A stretch of 64,000 nucleotides of DNA from Allomuricauda sp. NBRC 101325 (GTDB lineage: Bacteria > Bacteroidota > Bacteroidia > Flavobacteriales > Flavobacteriaceae), in the NCBI RefSeq assembly GCF_030268205.1, contig NZ_BSQF01000001.1, positions 974,649-1,038,648 on the forward strand. Direction: 5' to 3'. The notes beneath the pieces were generated by a model, which worked only from the letters and a program-made list of their open reading frames with translations, did not search any database and was not told the origin of the DNA. The position numbers and the translations under genes were made by a program. Positions 12,001 through 18,515 of this stretch are shown here, piece after piece. Numbering within the stretch: the stretch's first letter is position 1; every line of letters begins with the position of its first letter.

Positions 12001-13396
12001 AGCAACCGGTGGATTGGGCAATTACTACTACGAATTGTTCGGTGATGCGGCTTTGACCAATCTATTGGCTGGACCACAAACCAGTGGAACATTCAATACT
12101 TTGCCAGCAGGTAGCTACTACGTAAGGGTTATCAGTGAGGATTGTGTTGAGGTATCTCCTGAAATCATCATTGTTGATCCAGCTCCATTGGTAATTGAAA
12201 GAGAAGAGTCTACAGATATTACTTGTTCTGGAATGGACGACGGTACCATCACAGTGGAAGTATCTGGCGGAACAGGAGAAATTCTTTATGCAATTTCTCC
12301 AAACCTAGATCAGTTCGATACCGAAAATACCTTTACCGATTTGGCACCTGGTATTTACGATGTGATAGCTCAAGATGTGAACGGTTGTTTCTTGACCTTC
12401 CAATTTGAAATCGTTCAACCAGAACCAATCGCCGCTGAAGCCATCAACATTATGCACGAAGTTTGTTTTGATAGTGCAGATGGTGAGTTCGAAATCCAAG
12501 TAACTGGAGGTACAGCACCCTACATGACCAGCTTAAACTCTAGTCAGGATGCCAACTTTGTACAGGATCAGTTCTTGTTCCAAGGTCTTCCAGCAGGTAC
12601 TCATGTGGTATTCATAAGAGATGCCCAAGGTTGTGATACCAATGTGATCGTGGAAATTGAACCAGGGGTTAACCTTTCAGCTACAGTAACTCCAATGTAT
12701 GAGTGTACCGGTAATATTCCGAACAACTACTTGGATATTGTTTTTGAGGATGATTCCATCATCGACGATGTAATGTATGCTGTAGATTCAACAGATCCTG
12801 CAGATATGCAATTGACTGCAGATTTTGCCAACCTTACACCTGGTGATCACTTCCTGACCATTGCCCATGCAAACGGTTGTATGACCACTTATGACTTTAC
12901 CATCGAAGGTTACGAACCATTGACCTTGGTATTGGAGAACAACAGCTTTAACCAAATCACGGCTATTGCTGAAGGTGGTGTAGAGGATTATACCTTCTAT
13001 TTCAACGATATCAACAATGGATCAGACAACATTTTCTATATCAATTATACAGACACCTATACGGTTACTGTGATCGATCAGAATGGTTGTGAGGCCACTG
13101 CCGAAATCTTTGTGGAGTTCATGGATGTGGATTTCCCAGACTTCTTTACCCCAGATGGTGACGGTCTTAACGATTTTTGGCTACCTGACAACGTTGAGGG
13201 CTTCCCAGACGTACTAATTAAAATTTATGATCGTTATGGTAGAGTAGTGGAAGAAATGACCCGCGAAATCAAAGGATGGGATGGTAATTACGATGGTAAA
13301 CCATTGCCAACCGGAGATTACTGGTATGTAGTTCGCCTTAATGGTGATCGTGATGACAGAGAGTTTGTGGGCCACTTTACACTGTACCGCAATTAA
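2..13396 (+). CDS. Giant SprB-like T9SS adhesin, 5' partial
   Basis: A cell-surface adhesin of the SprB type, which in gliding Flavobacteriia moves along the cell surface and is exported by the type IX secretion system. The frame is open to the left edge, so the start and signal peptide lie outside; over 4,450 residues are visible. Counting from the Met at base 29, residues about 1-280 form a beta-rich head, about 280-400 a DUF11-like domain (opening around IVLEKTVED), and from about 850 to 4330 there is a long series of SprB-type repeats of roughly 80-90 residues, each with a Cys-Asn-Gly / Asp-Gly start, a Gly-Gly-Pro/Ser-Tyr-Tyr core and an Asp-Asn-Gly-Cys end. I estimate about forty from spacing. 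The last ~85 residues (from FFTPDGDGLNDFW near 4370) match the gliding-motility C-terminal (type B sorting) domain. The sprF-like gene follows 21 bp later. Confidence 0.9.
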   Translation, partial: FSSSSSTLTMPDCSRIYWAGLYWSANYQQEVINNTQISSLPNNDTSRLDFREIKFKVPGGSYIDVVADNNPDPVGEEDAVIYDNVNFKDSPYTCFKNVTNELQALADPSGEYTVANVRATRGVSVGGAGGWTLVVIYENPTMTGKYISVFDGYAGVTGTATADISISGFNTIPTGPVRARLGASVVEGDRGLTGDAFRIETPMNPGFTSLSNAANPANNFFNSNITIDGTDVSTRNPYATNTLGFDSDIFDISNPSNSVIANGETNATLRLYTQGDAFGAFLVTFGVEVIEPDIVLEKTVEDIAGNDITGAGVNLGQYLDYVLSFQNIGNDDATGYTIRDVLPLNVTLDESSISMPSGTTYTYNPATREVTFTIPDALVEEGDPASQIRMRVQVAENCFDFIDACTDVIQNLAYSTYQGVINNNQITDDPSVYDFDDCGFGTPGATNFLLDDLSACNFSRTVQLCGDNVLLDAGDNFDNYIWYRDNNGNNQIDVGIDTVISDSDSDNDPSTMLVSETGTYLVDKQVADPCKDFMEIITVELFGSVQSNPITALINDTSNTIDGDIIVCPNDGSETPEIFLCGLNDTELIQINVPDALSIVWEQLDETSCADVTDGCANTGGSCTWNTVDTGNDFLASDSGQYRITLNYQNGCFTRFYFNIYKNPLDPQYTSSDIICDTPGNITVTNMPLSYEFQLVNQATGAVIAPYQSSPSFDIATNGAYMVEMRQQGVTDGCIFVLDNIGILQRDFQVDIATQNTSCTGLGEIAISVLNVEAQYYYEISTGGTVVDTHGPSTDNNYTFEGLNGGVYDVAVSTDDGCVYNEQVTILDEADLELTARVSQHITCKEGNILMESSGGKTPHLYAIWSYVNEDGVAEISYPSVTSIPASEFQTSQIFDIYDPGQYTFVVVDRYNCFDISNTVTIEFRPAADFDATTVLDVLCNGDTTGSITFNLVNSNGYQLTYYLFDATGFDEDNYNYADALSTNASGNFPALGDGDYVVVINQRKGSASCDYFEYHTVSAPGATIDGSAVLVQDYSCLSDGVVEVQNVTGGTAPYEYSIDGVNFVSSPTFNGLTDGTYSAVIRDANGCTFDTNPITIDPLVPPTDIDFAATNPLCPTFESDITLTVTGGSPSLTYEIISPAASVVNNGNNATFAGLTPGTYMFRVTDSDGCYYDESYTIAPVTEISVIGQVVSNITCFGNTDGEIAYTVSNFNTDFNYTVTGPATFSGTGETNGTISLTGLAEGTYTITVTDNLTNCTDTAAVTIAAPPAAITAPVTLAQPTCVADGSANIVASGGWGSYSYEITSGPAGYVLSGPQSSGLFSGLTIGGTYTYTVTDANGCVFTNTFILNEAVAPVLEIVPNDICYDDATGLTLTANITSGGDGNYEYSLNGGPFGTNNVFTNLGPGTYTVAVRDGNQCSDTASITIDPELSVVASAPNITACATDTDITITAAGGDGNYVYAVVANGATPNAGDFSTTNPITVTSAGDYDVYVRDNGGASGYCEATYDITIVQDPALTITPAVTDVSCNGGTDGGIVLNVTGGESPYLYSIDNGVTYQTSNTFVNLPAGTYDISVTDANNCPVTSQVTIAEPDPIVAEAQITQDYTCTQLGEITVGSVTSTTGGSGSYEYSLNGGAWTTSTVFGGLDDGTYTIRVRDANQIDCFITLPNIIIAPLPVEPTLSTSVAYTCDGTAEVTVLPLDASYTYSIDGGTPQTSNIFSNVSVGVHTIEVDYGSDCTVQTSVVIEAGHALEAAITSYTDLTCNGAADGTIRFEVENFDPATGYTYQVDGGTVSAAQFASPITVTGLAAGTHTINIVDLRDPACSVVLNQTLTQPDVLDVTASVTNELTCTNGGATVTATTTGGTPVYQYQLEDTVGGVITAFQSSNVFTGLAAGDYVIRSRDTNLCEDTTPITIAPPATIAFTLTPTACYSGNNDGTIQVDVTAGNGNYQFSINGSAWITPTPTSATTYTFSSLTAGTYTIDVRDQYGCSVQDTVTIVDDLVANVEVVDVSSCADGSITVTASGGSPVLEYAFVPTTTDPTGSFSTTNVYTVTAGNEGTFDVYVRDNSATAPYCEYVETVTVNPAVPLTMVATPTDPDCHDGTGNILVDITSGIAPYTIEIVDLDNGGASNQTDTNVLASSRTYYNLMPGDYTINVTDATGCTITDTQTINNPDELTGIVTGVVPLNCDASVGPNDFGFDFSGYPSTIGTIEFSDDGGTTWQSSDQFRGYNPGETVYPSLRTVDGSSNTVCQTDLEPFIIPYPLDDLDITISALIVNCNELQVTVQGSEGVAPYEYAYSDDPGNFDPTTATWQVGGSVDNLGNAVTAGHGMYQWTGLVPGRTYVFYVRDTSGCVRQSNVNVNDLITVPLEITSVVTPTCDGLSTGSITYTITDNQSPFGNQFRWTVYDMSSGSPVSVATSGGNVAFTSPQDVTVNNLGEGNYFIEVTEVDGGVDSCVGATENEYLPELNPLSGTLNVLQDISCSEPGLILVSNPLGGGGTYTYTVTGPAGFTTITSTSDNPIEIPANSPGGVYDVTMEDQYSCAMPLGTVTLDLTPNPTIDSIVVDNCSTPITVTIGATTTAAQIFYSMDGGSTYVDNGGVFTNVSPGTYTVSIIDSNGCTDTEIIEVHPPLEFRALQTVAIDCEPGTDAYGEIEIEVISGSGNYEFEINGPIAPFNEARTILTLDASNKFVWTNAGTAGTYEVIVYDMETFPICSETITIDVPEAPVPSFTTSYTDVTCNGAADGTITVNAIDNGIGPYAFEIIASSDGSVSVPIAPTSTTATTATFTGLEGSTAGITYTIQSTAANSCTAVETETITEPNPIANVNTSVVEFGCTAGNNTNNATITVDTASITGGSGNYVIYEFINDAGSVVVQSGSNPVYTETNIAGGSYTINVYDSNGCLGTTTAVIAPFDSLDSATVAVDAVATCVTGEDITITAFGSITDSNSDPANYEFRELPSGAFQASGSFTGLSVGIHNFEVRNTVTGCIITVSHEVADPEVLDLMVVGTTDITCYGDTNGAVELNLVDASSITYPSAISYVLYYDINNTPTNLADDVTSTGSDTDGNFTISGLAAGTYYIEVTDTNPPGAACVYSESFNIAGPAAPITGSTVVTDITCVGNDGIIQITGVAGGWGGYSYYVGTTSPTGPGDYVASPNFTGLSVGTYEAWVMDSSGCQQLVDTITLTDPLPITASLQVNVENCTNLQGEIEVFGTTGGQGSNYTYQLIKDGVNVGSPQTSTIFSGLGAGSYEVLIADQWTCTTTVGPVVLSDAMTANTTVVKPIDCTVDPGGQITVNVSGGSSNLTFDLVYPDGFTTDSNTTGVFTGLVQPGVYTITVTDNDTTTPCTYVVTQELDDKVDPIIDNVIEEDVSCNGGSDGSLTVVLDPATVVDPVYTYELYQMSNLVTPYRFAQSSPVFDNLPAGDYRVRVISSRACEDTFDATVGEPPVLAATATATDFACSPSNSVNEATVTVVPTGGTAPYYYSFNGNAFTSSTTFDVVDNGSVQTINYIVRDANGCEYPDSIDVQPLNTFTVAANQDVAISCVNPETVTLTVTESIPGDTYTFALLPVGNTYGTMTTSTGTTATFDLNAPGTYTFRATNDATGCYVETSYTIAPYDTIDVVATATSPAMCFGDAGTLEINVTGYTGTYDYEVFNANGTTTGITGSGNTTTNPLSITDPLLVGGNYFVRVSETGYPECVEDSNTITIVSPSSALDYTPQEVANVTCTNDLGEILIAPTGGYAPYDIVLTNTTTSEVYTMNDVPSFVFTGLSAGNYTIRVTDNGGCFEDRTLTLTEPDPITADIDAAPIDLACYGDDSAAVWAINVTGGEGSYAYQLNYYDATGTTIEFTTGEQTNNTFTGLSAGIYSITVTDGWNCGVETPQVTINEPTEVFASLVQVTEMTCTNDAEIRLTASGGNGSYLYSTDNINFTPMAGNTITLAVDEGAYQFYVRDTNGCEAEISNLVTIDPIPELTLTIDDSAAFINCMGEASATIIAQATGGLGNYYYELFGDAALTNLLAGPQTSGTFNTLPAGSYYVRVISEDCVEVSPEIIIVDPAPLVIEREESTDITCSGMDDGTITVEVSGGTGEILYAISPNLDQFDTENTFTDLAPGIYDVIAQDVNGCFLTFQFEIVQPEPIAAEAINIMHEVCFDSADGEFEIQVTGGTAPYMTSLNSSQDANFVQDQFLFQGLPAGTHVVFIRDAQGCDTNVIVEIEPGVNLSATVTPMYECTGNIPNNYLDIVFEDDSIIDDVMYAVDSTDPADMQLTADFANLTPGDHFLTIAHANGCMTTYDFTIEGYEPLTLVLENNSFNQITAIAEGGVEDYTFYFNDINNGSDNIFYINYTDTYTVTVIDQNGCEATAEIFVEFMDVDFPDFFTPDGDGLNDFWLPDNVEGFPDVLIKIYDRYGRVVEEMTREIKGWDGNYDGKPLPTGDYWYVVRLNGDRDDREFVGHFTLYRN

Positions 13397-13417
13397 CGAT
13401 TAACCTACTTTGACCTC

Positions 13418-14377
13418 ATGTTAAAAAAAGTATACTCAACTATCCTCCTTGTTTCCTTGGCACTTTGTGCCAGGGGACAAGAGTTGACATTACCCCAATT
13501 ATCGCAATACATAGCCGATAATCCATTTTTAATGTCTCCGACCTATGCAGGTATCGGTGATCACATAAAAGTGCGTTTAAATGGCTTAACGCAATGGGTG
13601 GGGATAGAAGATGCGCCAGATACACAGACTTTGGCCGCAGATGCCAGGATTGGGAACCGATCTGGATTGGGTATGCTTTTGTACAATGATAGTAACGGAT
13701 ATACCAGACAAAGAGGTGCCCGTGTCTCTTTTGCACACCATTTAACCTTGGATTATTATGACGATATATTCCTTTCATTTGGGTTATCATACAATTTTAA
13801 CCAGTTTAGGGTAGATGTAGAGGAGTTTGAAGCCAATAATGGTCAATTGCCCACGGACGACAAAGCAACAACCAATCACAATTTTGATTTGGGAGTGTTG
13901 TACCGAAACAAAAAGTTCTACTTTAGTTTGAATGCGGCCAATATCTTGAACAAGGATTTGTCCAAATTCAATACCGACATTGTTCAAATAGAACCCAACA
14001 AGCTAAGAAACTACTACGTTTATACTGGTTATAGTTTTTCTAAGAACAAGAACAGTAAATTGGAAGTAGAACCCTCCGTTTTCTTCCAATGGTTTGAAAG
14101 TGATGGCCGTTCCGTAACAGATTTGAACACAAAATTCCGTTTTCACGATTTTGAGGATTACTATTACGTAGGATTGACCTATCGTTTTTTAAATGACCAA
14201 TTTGGATCACCATTGTACATTGCCCCCATCGCTGGTTTCAAAAAAAGTAACTTCTATTTTGGTTACTCCTATCAGATAATTACCAATGAAATTTTGGGAT
14301 ACAGTACAGGTACACATGTTCTTACTGTGGGAATGGACTTGTTCCAAGGCTTGAGCAATTGTAGGTGTATGTATTAA
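13418..14377 (+). CDS. sprF: PorP/SprF family type IX secretion membrane protein
   Basis: Outer-membrane beta-barrel protein of the PorP/SprF family. In Flavobacterium johnsoniae SprF is needed for export of SprB, and type B T9SS adhesins are usually followed by such a gene. The 319 residues begin with a signal peptide (Lys-Lys, then a hydrophobic stretch, cleavage near CARGQ). The typical family opening follows (QLSQYIADNPFLMSPTYAG), and then alternating beta-strand segments. It lies 21 bp after the adhesin on the same strand and is almost certainly its dedicated partner and in the same operon. PorP/SprF paralogues are numerous, so the symbol rests on position next to the adhesin. Confidence 0.88.
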   Translation: MLKKVYSTILLVSLALCARGQELTLPQLSQYIADNPFLMSPTYAGIGDHIKVRLNGLTQWVGIEDAPDTQTLAADARIGNRSGLGMLLYNDSNGYTRQRGARVSFAHHLTLDYYDDIFLSFGLSYNFNQFRVDVEEFEANNGQLPTDDKATTNHNFDLGVLYRNKKFYFSLNAANILNKDLSKFNTDIVQIEPNKLRNYYVYTGYSFSKNKNSKLEVEPSVFFQWFESDGRSVTDLNTKFRFHDFEDYYYVGLTYRFLNDQFGSPLYIAPIAGFKKSNFYFGYSYQIITNEILGYSTGTHVLTVGMDLFQGLSNCRCMY

Positions 14378-14422
14378 TTGTTCTGGTTTTATCCTATTTT
14401 AGCCCTTTCAATCAAAGAAATT

Positions 14423-14779
14423 GTGGGTAAAATAAGGCTTAAAAACGTAAGAATACATTCCAACCATGGGTGTTTAAAGGAAGAAATGCTCATTGGAAGT
14501 GATTATAGGGTAGACCTTGAAATTTCTACCGACCTCTCCCAACCTTCAATTTCTGATGATTTGAGTGAAACTGTTGATTATGTTCATCTGAACAATATCA
14601 TAAAAGAAGAAATGGGCGTTCGTTCCAATCTTTTGGAACACGTGGCCAAAAGAATAAGCGATCGTATTTTTAAGGAAATTCCGCAAGTAATGGAAGTGGA
14701 AGTAGAAGTAGCAAAAATAAATCCACCCATTGGTGGGGACGTTGAAAGTGTTGCGGTTATACTAAAGAATCAAAGGTGA
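14423..14779 (+). CDS. folB: Dihydroneopterin aldolase
   Basis: Converts 7,8-dihydroneopterin to 6-hydroxymethyl-7,8-dihydropterin and glycolaldehyde in folate synthesis. I place the start at the GTG at 14423, giving 118 residues beginning MGKIRLKNVRIHSNHGCL, the normal FolB length; the frame is open back to 14378 but that extension (MFWFYPIL...) is not family-like. Visible family features are the N-terminal HSNHGCLKEE segment, SETVDYVHL in the middle (the Glu-Thr-Val-Asp-Tyr motif), a helix with LLEHVAKRI, and the final strand VEVEVAKINPPIGG with the Lys and Pro residues typical of the family. It directly follows sprF and precedes tRNA-Cys. Confidence 0.88.
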   Translation: MGKIRLKNVRIHSNHGCLKEEMLIGSDYRVDLEISTDLSQPSISDDLSETVDYVHLNNIIKEEMGVRSNLLEHVAKRISDRIFKEIPQVMEVEVEVAKINPPIGGDVESVAVILKNQR

Positions 14780-14788
14780 TAATATTGC

Positions 14789-14818
14789 TTTGCCAAAGTT
14801 AAAAAAGTAGTACATTTG
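14789..14818 (+). promoter_or_regulatory. Bacteroidetes-type promoter of tRNA-Cys
   Basis: TTTG at 14789-14792, an 18-base spacer, then TACATTTG at 14811-14818. This fits the Bacteroidetes housekeeping sigma consensus (TTTG, 17-23 bases, TAnnTTTG) exactly, and the tRNA begins 11 bases further on. Confidence 0.8.
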
Positions 14819-14829
14819 CACTCCAAAAT

Positions 14830-14900
14830 GGCATCGTGGCCGAGTGGCTAGGCAGAGCTCTGCAAAAGCTTGTACAGCGGTTCGAATCCGCTCGATGCCT
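14830..14900 (+). tRNA. tRNA-Cys (GCA)
   Basis: A 71-base cloverleaf. The acceptor stem pairs GGCATCG with CGATGCC, followed by discriminator T, as expected for cysteine. The anticodon loop CTGCAAA places GCA as anticodon, and the T loop is TTCGAAT between CGG-type stem arms. The CCA end is not encoded. The gene has its own promoter and a hairpin terminator directly downstream. Confidence 0.93.
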
Positions 14901-14901
14901 C

Positions 14902-14930
14902 AAAAACCCAGTACTTAGTGCTGGGTTTTT
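14902..14930 (+). terminator. Intrinsic terminator after tRNA-Cys
   Basis: Inverted repeat AAAAACCCAGTAC / GTGCTGGGTTTTT with a TTA loop and a T run in the 3' arm. It can act in both directions and probably also ends the lysE operon, which converges from the right (stop at 14934). Confidence 0.8.
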
Positions 14931-14933
14931 AAT

Positions 14934-15596
14934 TTATAGCTTTTCAATTTTTTCAATTTCCTCCTTAATATCGAACTTATCCTTAGGTAAGAATCCTTTA
15001 CTGATCAATACGATTCCGCAAATGATCAAAACAATACCCAATCCCTTTTTTATAAGTACGATTCGTTCTTGCGTCAAGTAGCGCTTCAACTGTTTGGCCA
15101 AAATTATTTTGAGCAAATCAGTTCCAAAATAAACAGTAAGTACAGTCCCGAAGAAGACCATCATTCTGTTGGAATCGTTATCCAAACTGGGTCCAACAAC
15201 AATGATCAATCCCAACCAAAACGCCAACACCCCAATGTTGATGAAATTCAATAAGAAACCTTTAACCAACAATCCCAAATAAGTCCCTTTGGATGCCCTG
15301 ACATTAGTTGCTTTCTTTGCTTTTTTTACAAACAAAAGAATGCCGTACACCAATAATATCATTCCTCCAAAAACAAACAACCCAGGTTGATTGCTCAAAT
15401 TCTCCAACAACTGAAAACTACTGAAATAGGCTATCAACAGAAAGACAATATCAGCAAAAATGACTCCGATATCCAAGGTAACACCTGCCCTAAATCCTTT
15501 GGTTGCACTGGTTTCCAGTAAAACAAAAAATACAGGGCCAATCATAAAGCTCAATAAAAAGCCCAATGGTATTGCTGCCTGAATGTCCTCGATCAT
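14934..15596 (-). CDS. LysE family translocator
   Basis: Inner-membrane exporter of the LysE/RhtB type, a family that exports amino acids or related small molecules; the substrate cannot be told from sequence. The 220 residues contain about six hydrophobic segments and the family's N-terminal signature (PLGFLLSFMIGPVFFVLLETS), in which the Gly-Pro lies in the first membrane helix. The C-terminus is charged (KEEIEKIEK). It starts 2 bp after the stop of the upstream GIN-domain gene, so the two form one operon transcribed leftwards. Confidence 0.85.
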   Translation of the reverse strand: MIEDIQAAIPLGFLLSFMIGPVFFVLLETSATKGFRAGVTLDIGVIFADIVFLLIAYFSSFQLLENLSNQPGLFVFGGMILLVYGILLFVKKAKKATNVRASKGTYLGLLVKGFLLNFINIGVLAFWLGLIIVVGPSLDNDSNRMMVFFGTVLTVYFGTDLLKIILAKQLKRYLTQERIVLIKKGLGIVLIICGIVLISKGFLPKDKFDIKEEIEKIEKL

Positions 15597-15598
15597 TT

Positions 15599-16279
15599 TT
15601 AATTCACTCTTTTAATCTTTCCTCCGAATAAAGTCTGTTCATCCATTTTTTCGGGATCGCCGTATACCAAAACTTCACCACCTGCCTTAACATTGGCCTT
15701 TACGTATTTGGATGCATAAATTTCCGCATTTCCACCGGCATTTACGGTTATCGTGGTAAATTTTGTTTGGAAGGTTCTGCCGTTGTACTCTCCACCCGTA
15801 TTTATAATTACATCTTGCGTATTGGAAAAGCCACTTGAAAAAATCTTTCCCCCAGAAACAGCTTTGATCAACAACTGATCCACTTCGCAATTGATTTCCA
15901 ATTCCCCACCTTCTTGGGCTTTAAGTTCCAAAATATTTTGCTTGTAGATATCATCGGAAGAAATTCGGGCATCTTCATTTACATCGACCACAACCAATTC
16001 TTCGGTATGGTAAAGATCAACATAGGTTCTGTACCCGCTAAAAATCTTGGTAATTTCCATCCGTATCTTTAATACCCCATCATTATTTACAATGGCAACC
16101 TTATCTGTACTCACCCCACTTATAACCGCCTTGTTCGTATTGGATTTGATCAAATTGATGGAAATACCATCAAAACCTTTGATTTCCGTGAACTTTTGTA
16201 GGTTTAGGGTCAACGTATTCTCTTGAGCAACAATGCATTGCAAACTCAAAAACAGTATAACAATCGTAATTTTTTTCAT
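15599..16279 (-). CDS. Secreted GIN-domain (DUF2807) protein
   Basis: An exported beta-helix protein of the DUF2807 'head GIN domain' family, annotated in databases as putative auto-transporter adhesin; its function is not established. The 226 residues begin with a signal peptide (MKKITIVILFLSLQCIVAQ). The rest is an array of short beta strands with turns such as ISGVSTDKV, AVSGGKIFSSG, VNAGGNAEIYAS and KAGGEVLVYGDP, the repeated pattern of the family. First gene of a two-gene operon with the LysE-type transporter; nothing indicates a functional link between them. Confidence 0.8.
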   Translation of the reverse strand: MKKITIVILFLSLQCIVAQENTLTLNLQKFTEIKGFDGISINLIKSNTNKAVISGVSTDKVAIVNNDGVLKIRMEITKIFSGYRTYVDLYHTEELVVVDVNEDARISSDDIYKQNILELKAQEGGELEINCEVDQLLIKAVSGGKIFSSGFSNTQDVIINTGGEYNGRTFQTKFTTITVNAGGNAEIYASKYVKANVKAGGEVLVYGDPEKMDEQTLFGGKIKRVN

Positions 16280-16331
16280 GTTATAAAAATTTGGTTCTCA
16301 AGAGAATAACAAAATTTGTTCCAAAATAGTA

Positions 16332-18515
16332 TTATTCCCGTTTACCGATCAACGAAAAGTCCAAATGGCGCTTCACTAAATCAGTGTTTTTTACCATCAC
16401 ATACACTTCATCCCCCAATTGGTACATCCGTTTGGTTCGTTCCCCAATGATGGCGTATTGTCGTTCATCAAAAATGTAATAATCATCCTTAATATCCCGA
16501 ATCCGGATCATTCCCTCACATTTGTTCTCTATGATCTCTACATAGATTCCCCATTCGGTAACCCCAGAAATAACCCCAAGAAACTCTTGATCCTTGTGGT
16601 CTTCCATAAACTTGATCTGCATGTATTTTATGGAATCACGTTCTGCATTGGCCGCCAACAATTCCATATCGGACGAATGCTTGCACTTTTCTTCATAAAT
16701 AGCCGCTTTCGGCATCTTTTCATTATCCAAATAATGCTGCAACAATCGATGGACCATTACATCCGGATATCTTCGAATGGGCGATGTAAAATGAGTATAA
16801 TAATCGAACCCCAACCCATAATGCCCAATATTTTCTGTGGTATAGATCGCCTTGCTCATACTTCGAATAGCCAAGGTATCTACCAAGTTTTGTTCTTTCT
16901 TCCCTTTTACATCTTCCAATAACTGGTTTAGGGACTTGTTAATGGTCTTTCTGTCCTTAAGGTTAAGACTATGTCCAAATCTGGAAATAACCCCGTTCAA
17001 GGCCATTAATTTATCATCATCTGGCTTGTCGTGCACACGGTAGACAAAGGTTTTCTTCTGTTTTCCGATAAACTCGGCCACTTTTCGATTAGCCAACAAC
17101 ATAAATTCTTCAATCAATTTATTGGCATCCTTGGCTTCTTTAAAATAAACGCCAACGGGCTCGTTGTTTTCTGAAAGGTTGAACTTCACTTCGATCTTAT
17201 CAAAAGAAATGGCACCAGCATCCATTCGAGCGGTACGCATAATCTTGGCCAAACGATCAAAAGTAAGAATGGCATCAACTATTTCATCGGAAATGGAATA
17301 AGCCCCATCACGTATCGAAATTTCCTTTGGAATGGTATTTTGTTCGGTCTCTATAACATGCTGCGCCTCTTCATAGGCAAAACGTTCATTGGAATTGATG
17401 GCCGTTCTACCAAACCATTGGTTGACCACTTTAGCTTTATCATCGATTTCGAAAATGGCAGAAAACGTGTATTTTTCTTCATTGGGTCTTAAAGAACAAG
17501 CCAAATTCGATAATACTTCGGGAAGCATGGGAACCACACGATCTACTAAATACACAGAAGTGGCACGATCATAAGCCTCTTCCTCTAAAATAGAATCGGG
17601 TTGTACATAATGCGAAACATCGGCAATATGGATTCCAATTTCATAATTCCCATTTTCCAATTTTTGAAACGAAAGTGCATCATCAAAATCCTTGGCATCC
17701 TTGGGATCAATAGTGAAGGTCAACACGTCACGCATATCCCTTCGTTTGGCAATTTCAGATTCTTTTATACTGGTATCCAGTGTTTTGGCATACTGCTCCA
17801 CTTCATACGGAAACTCGTAGGGCAATCCATATTCAGCTAAAATCGCATGGATTTCGGTATTGTGCTCTCCTGGTTTACCCAATACTTCCACAATTTCACC
17901 ATATGGAGAATCCGCATCATCGGGCCAATCTCCCAAGTTCACAAGAACCTTATCCCCATCATTCGCTTTTTTAAGCTTTTCTGGCGGAATAAAAATATCG
18001 GTATACATTCTGGAATCGGTAGGGCGAACAAAAGCAAATCGTTTTTGCTTATCAACAATCCCCACATAAGAAGTCTTTTTTCGTTCCAAAACTTTGAAAA
18101 CTTCCCCTTCCATTTTCTTTCCTTTTCTTCTAGGTTTCAAGAATACTTCAACAGTATCTCCGTGGAAAGCTCTGTTTAAATTGTTATTGGAAACAAAAAT
18201 ATCGTCATCAAGTTCATCTACTATTATGTAGGCATTACCACTACTGGTTAAATCAACTTTTCCTGTAAAATAAGTGTGTAAGGATGGCTTCTTTTTGTAC
18301 TTGCCCCGTTCTTCCTCTACTATACGGTCCGTAGCCCTAAGTTGTCCTAAACGTTTGATTAATAGATTTCTATCTTGAGTATCTGTAATTCCTAGCTTGG
18401 CAGCTATTTGTTTATAGTTAAAGCTCTGGGTTGGTTCCTTTTCCAGAACCGTGAAAATGCCCTTGGTTATCTCATTCTTTCTTTGGCTACCAGCTCTCTT
18501 CTTTTTCTTTGACAT
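16332..18515 (-). CDS. rnr: Ribonuclease R
   Basis: Processive 3'-5' exoribonuclease that degrades structured RNA. The 727 residues are of normal length. An N-terminal basic leader (MSKKKKRAG) is followed by a winged-helix-like region (residues about 15-75), cold-shock-type RNA-binding domains (about 80-230), the catalytic RNB domain with the acidic motif TIDPKDAKDFDDAL near residue 270, and a C-terminal S1 domain (about 640-720, GVISGVTEWGIYVEI). The HFTSPIRRYPD signature of the RNB domain is present. It is transcribed away from a long AT-rich intergenic region shared with rpiB. Confidence 0.95.
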   Translation of the reverse strand: MSKKKKRAGSQRKNEITKGIFTVLEKEPTQSFNYKQIAAKLGITDTQDRNLLIKRLGQLRATDRIVEEERGKYKKKPSLHTYFTGKVDLTSSGNAYIIVDELDDDIFVSNNNLNRAFHGDTVEVFLKPRRKGKKMEGEVFKVLERKKTSYVGIVDKQKRFAFVRPTDSRMYTDIFIPPEKLKKANDGDKVLVNLGDWPDDADSPYGEIVEVLGKPGEHNTEIHAILAEYGLPYEFPYEVEQYAKTLDTSIKESEIAKRRDMRDVLTFTIDPKDAKDFDDALSFQKLENGNYEIGIHIADVSHYVQPDSILEEEAYDRATSVYLVDRVVPMLPEVLSNLACSLRPNEEKYTFSAIFEIDDKAKVVNQWFGRTAINSNERFAYEEAQHVIETEQNTIPKEISIRDGAYSISDEIVDAILTFDRLAKIMRTARMDAGAISFDKIEVKFNLSENNEPVGVYFKEAKDANKLIEEFMLLANRKVAEFIGKQKKTFVYRVHDKPDDDKLMALNGVISRFGHSLNLKDRKTINKSLNQLLEDVKGKKEQNLVDTLAIRSMSKAIYTTENIGHYGLGFDYYTHFTSPIRRYPDVMVHRLLQHYLDNEKMPKAAIYEEKCKHSSDMELLAANAERDSIKYMQIKFMEDHKDQEFLGVISGVTEWGIYVEIIENKCEGMIRIRDIKDDYYIFDERQYAIIGERTKRMYQLGDEVYVMVKNTDLVKRHLDFSLIGKRE

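Noticed and set aside
2500-13000. Possible CRISPR or tandem-repeat array in the repetitive region
   Set aside because: The repetition is at protein level in diverged ~80-90 residue units; no short identical DNA repeats with regular spacers were seen here or elsewhere in the window.
14836-15081. Open frame starting inside tRNA-Cys
   Set aside because: It overlaps the tRNA and terminator and is the opposite strand of the LysE gene.
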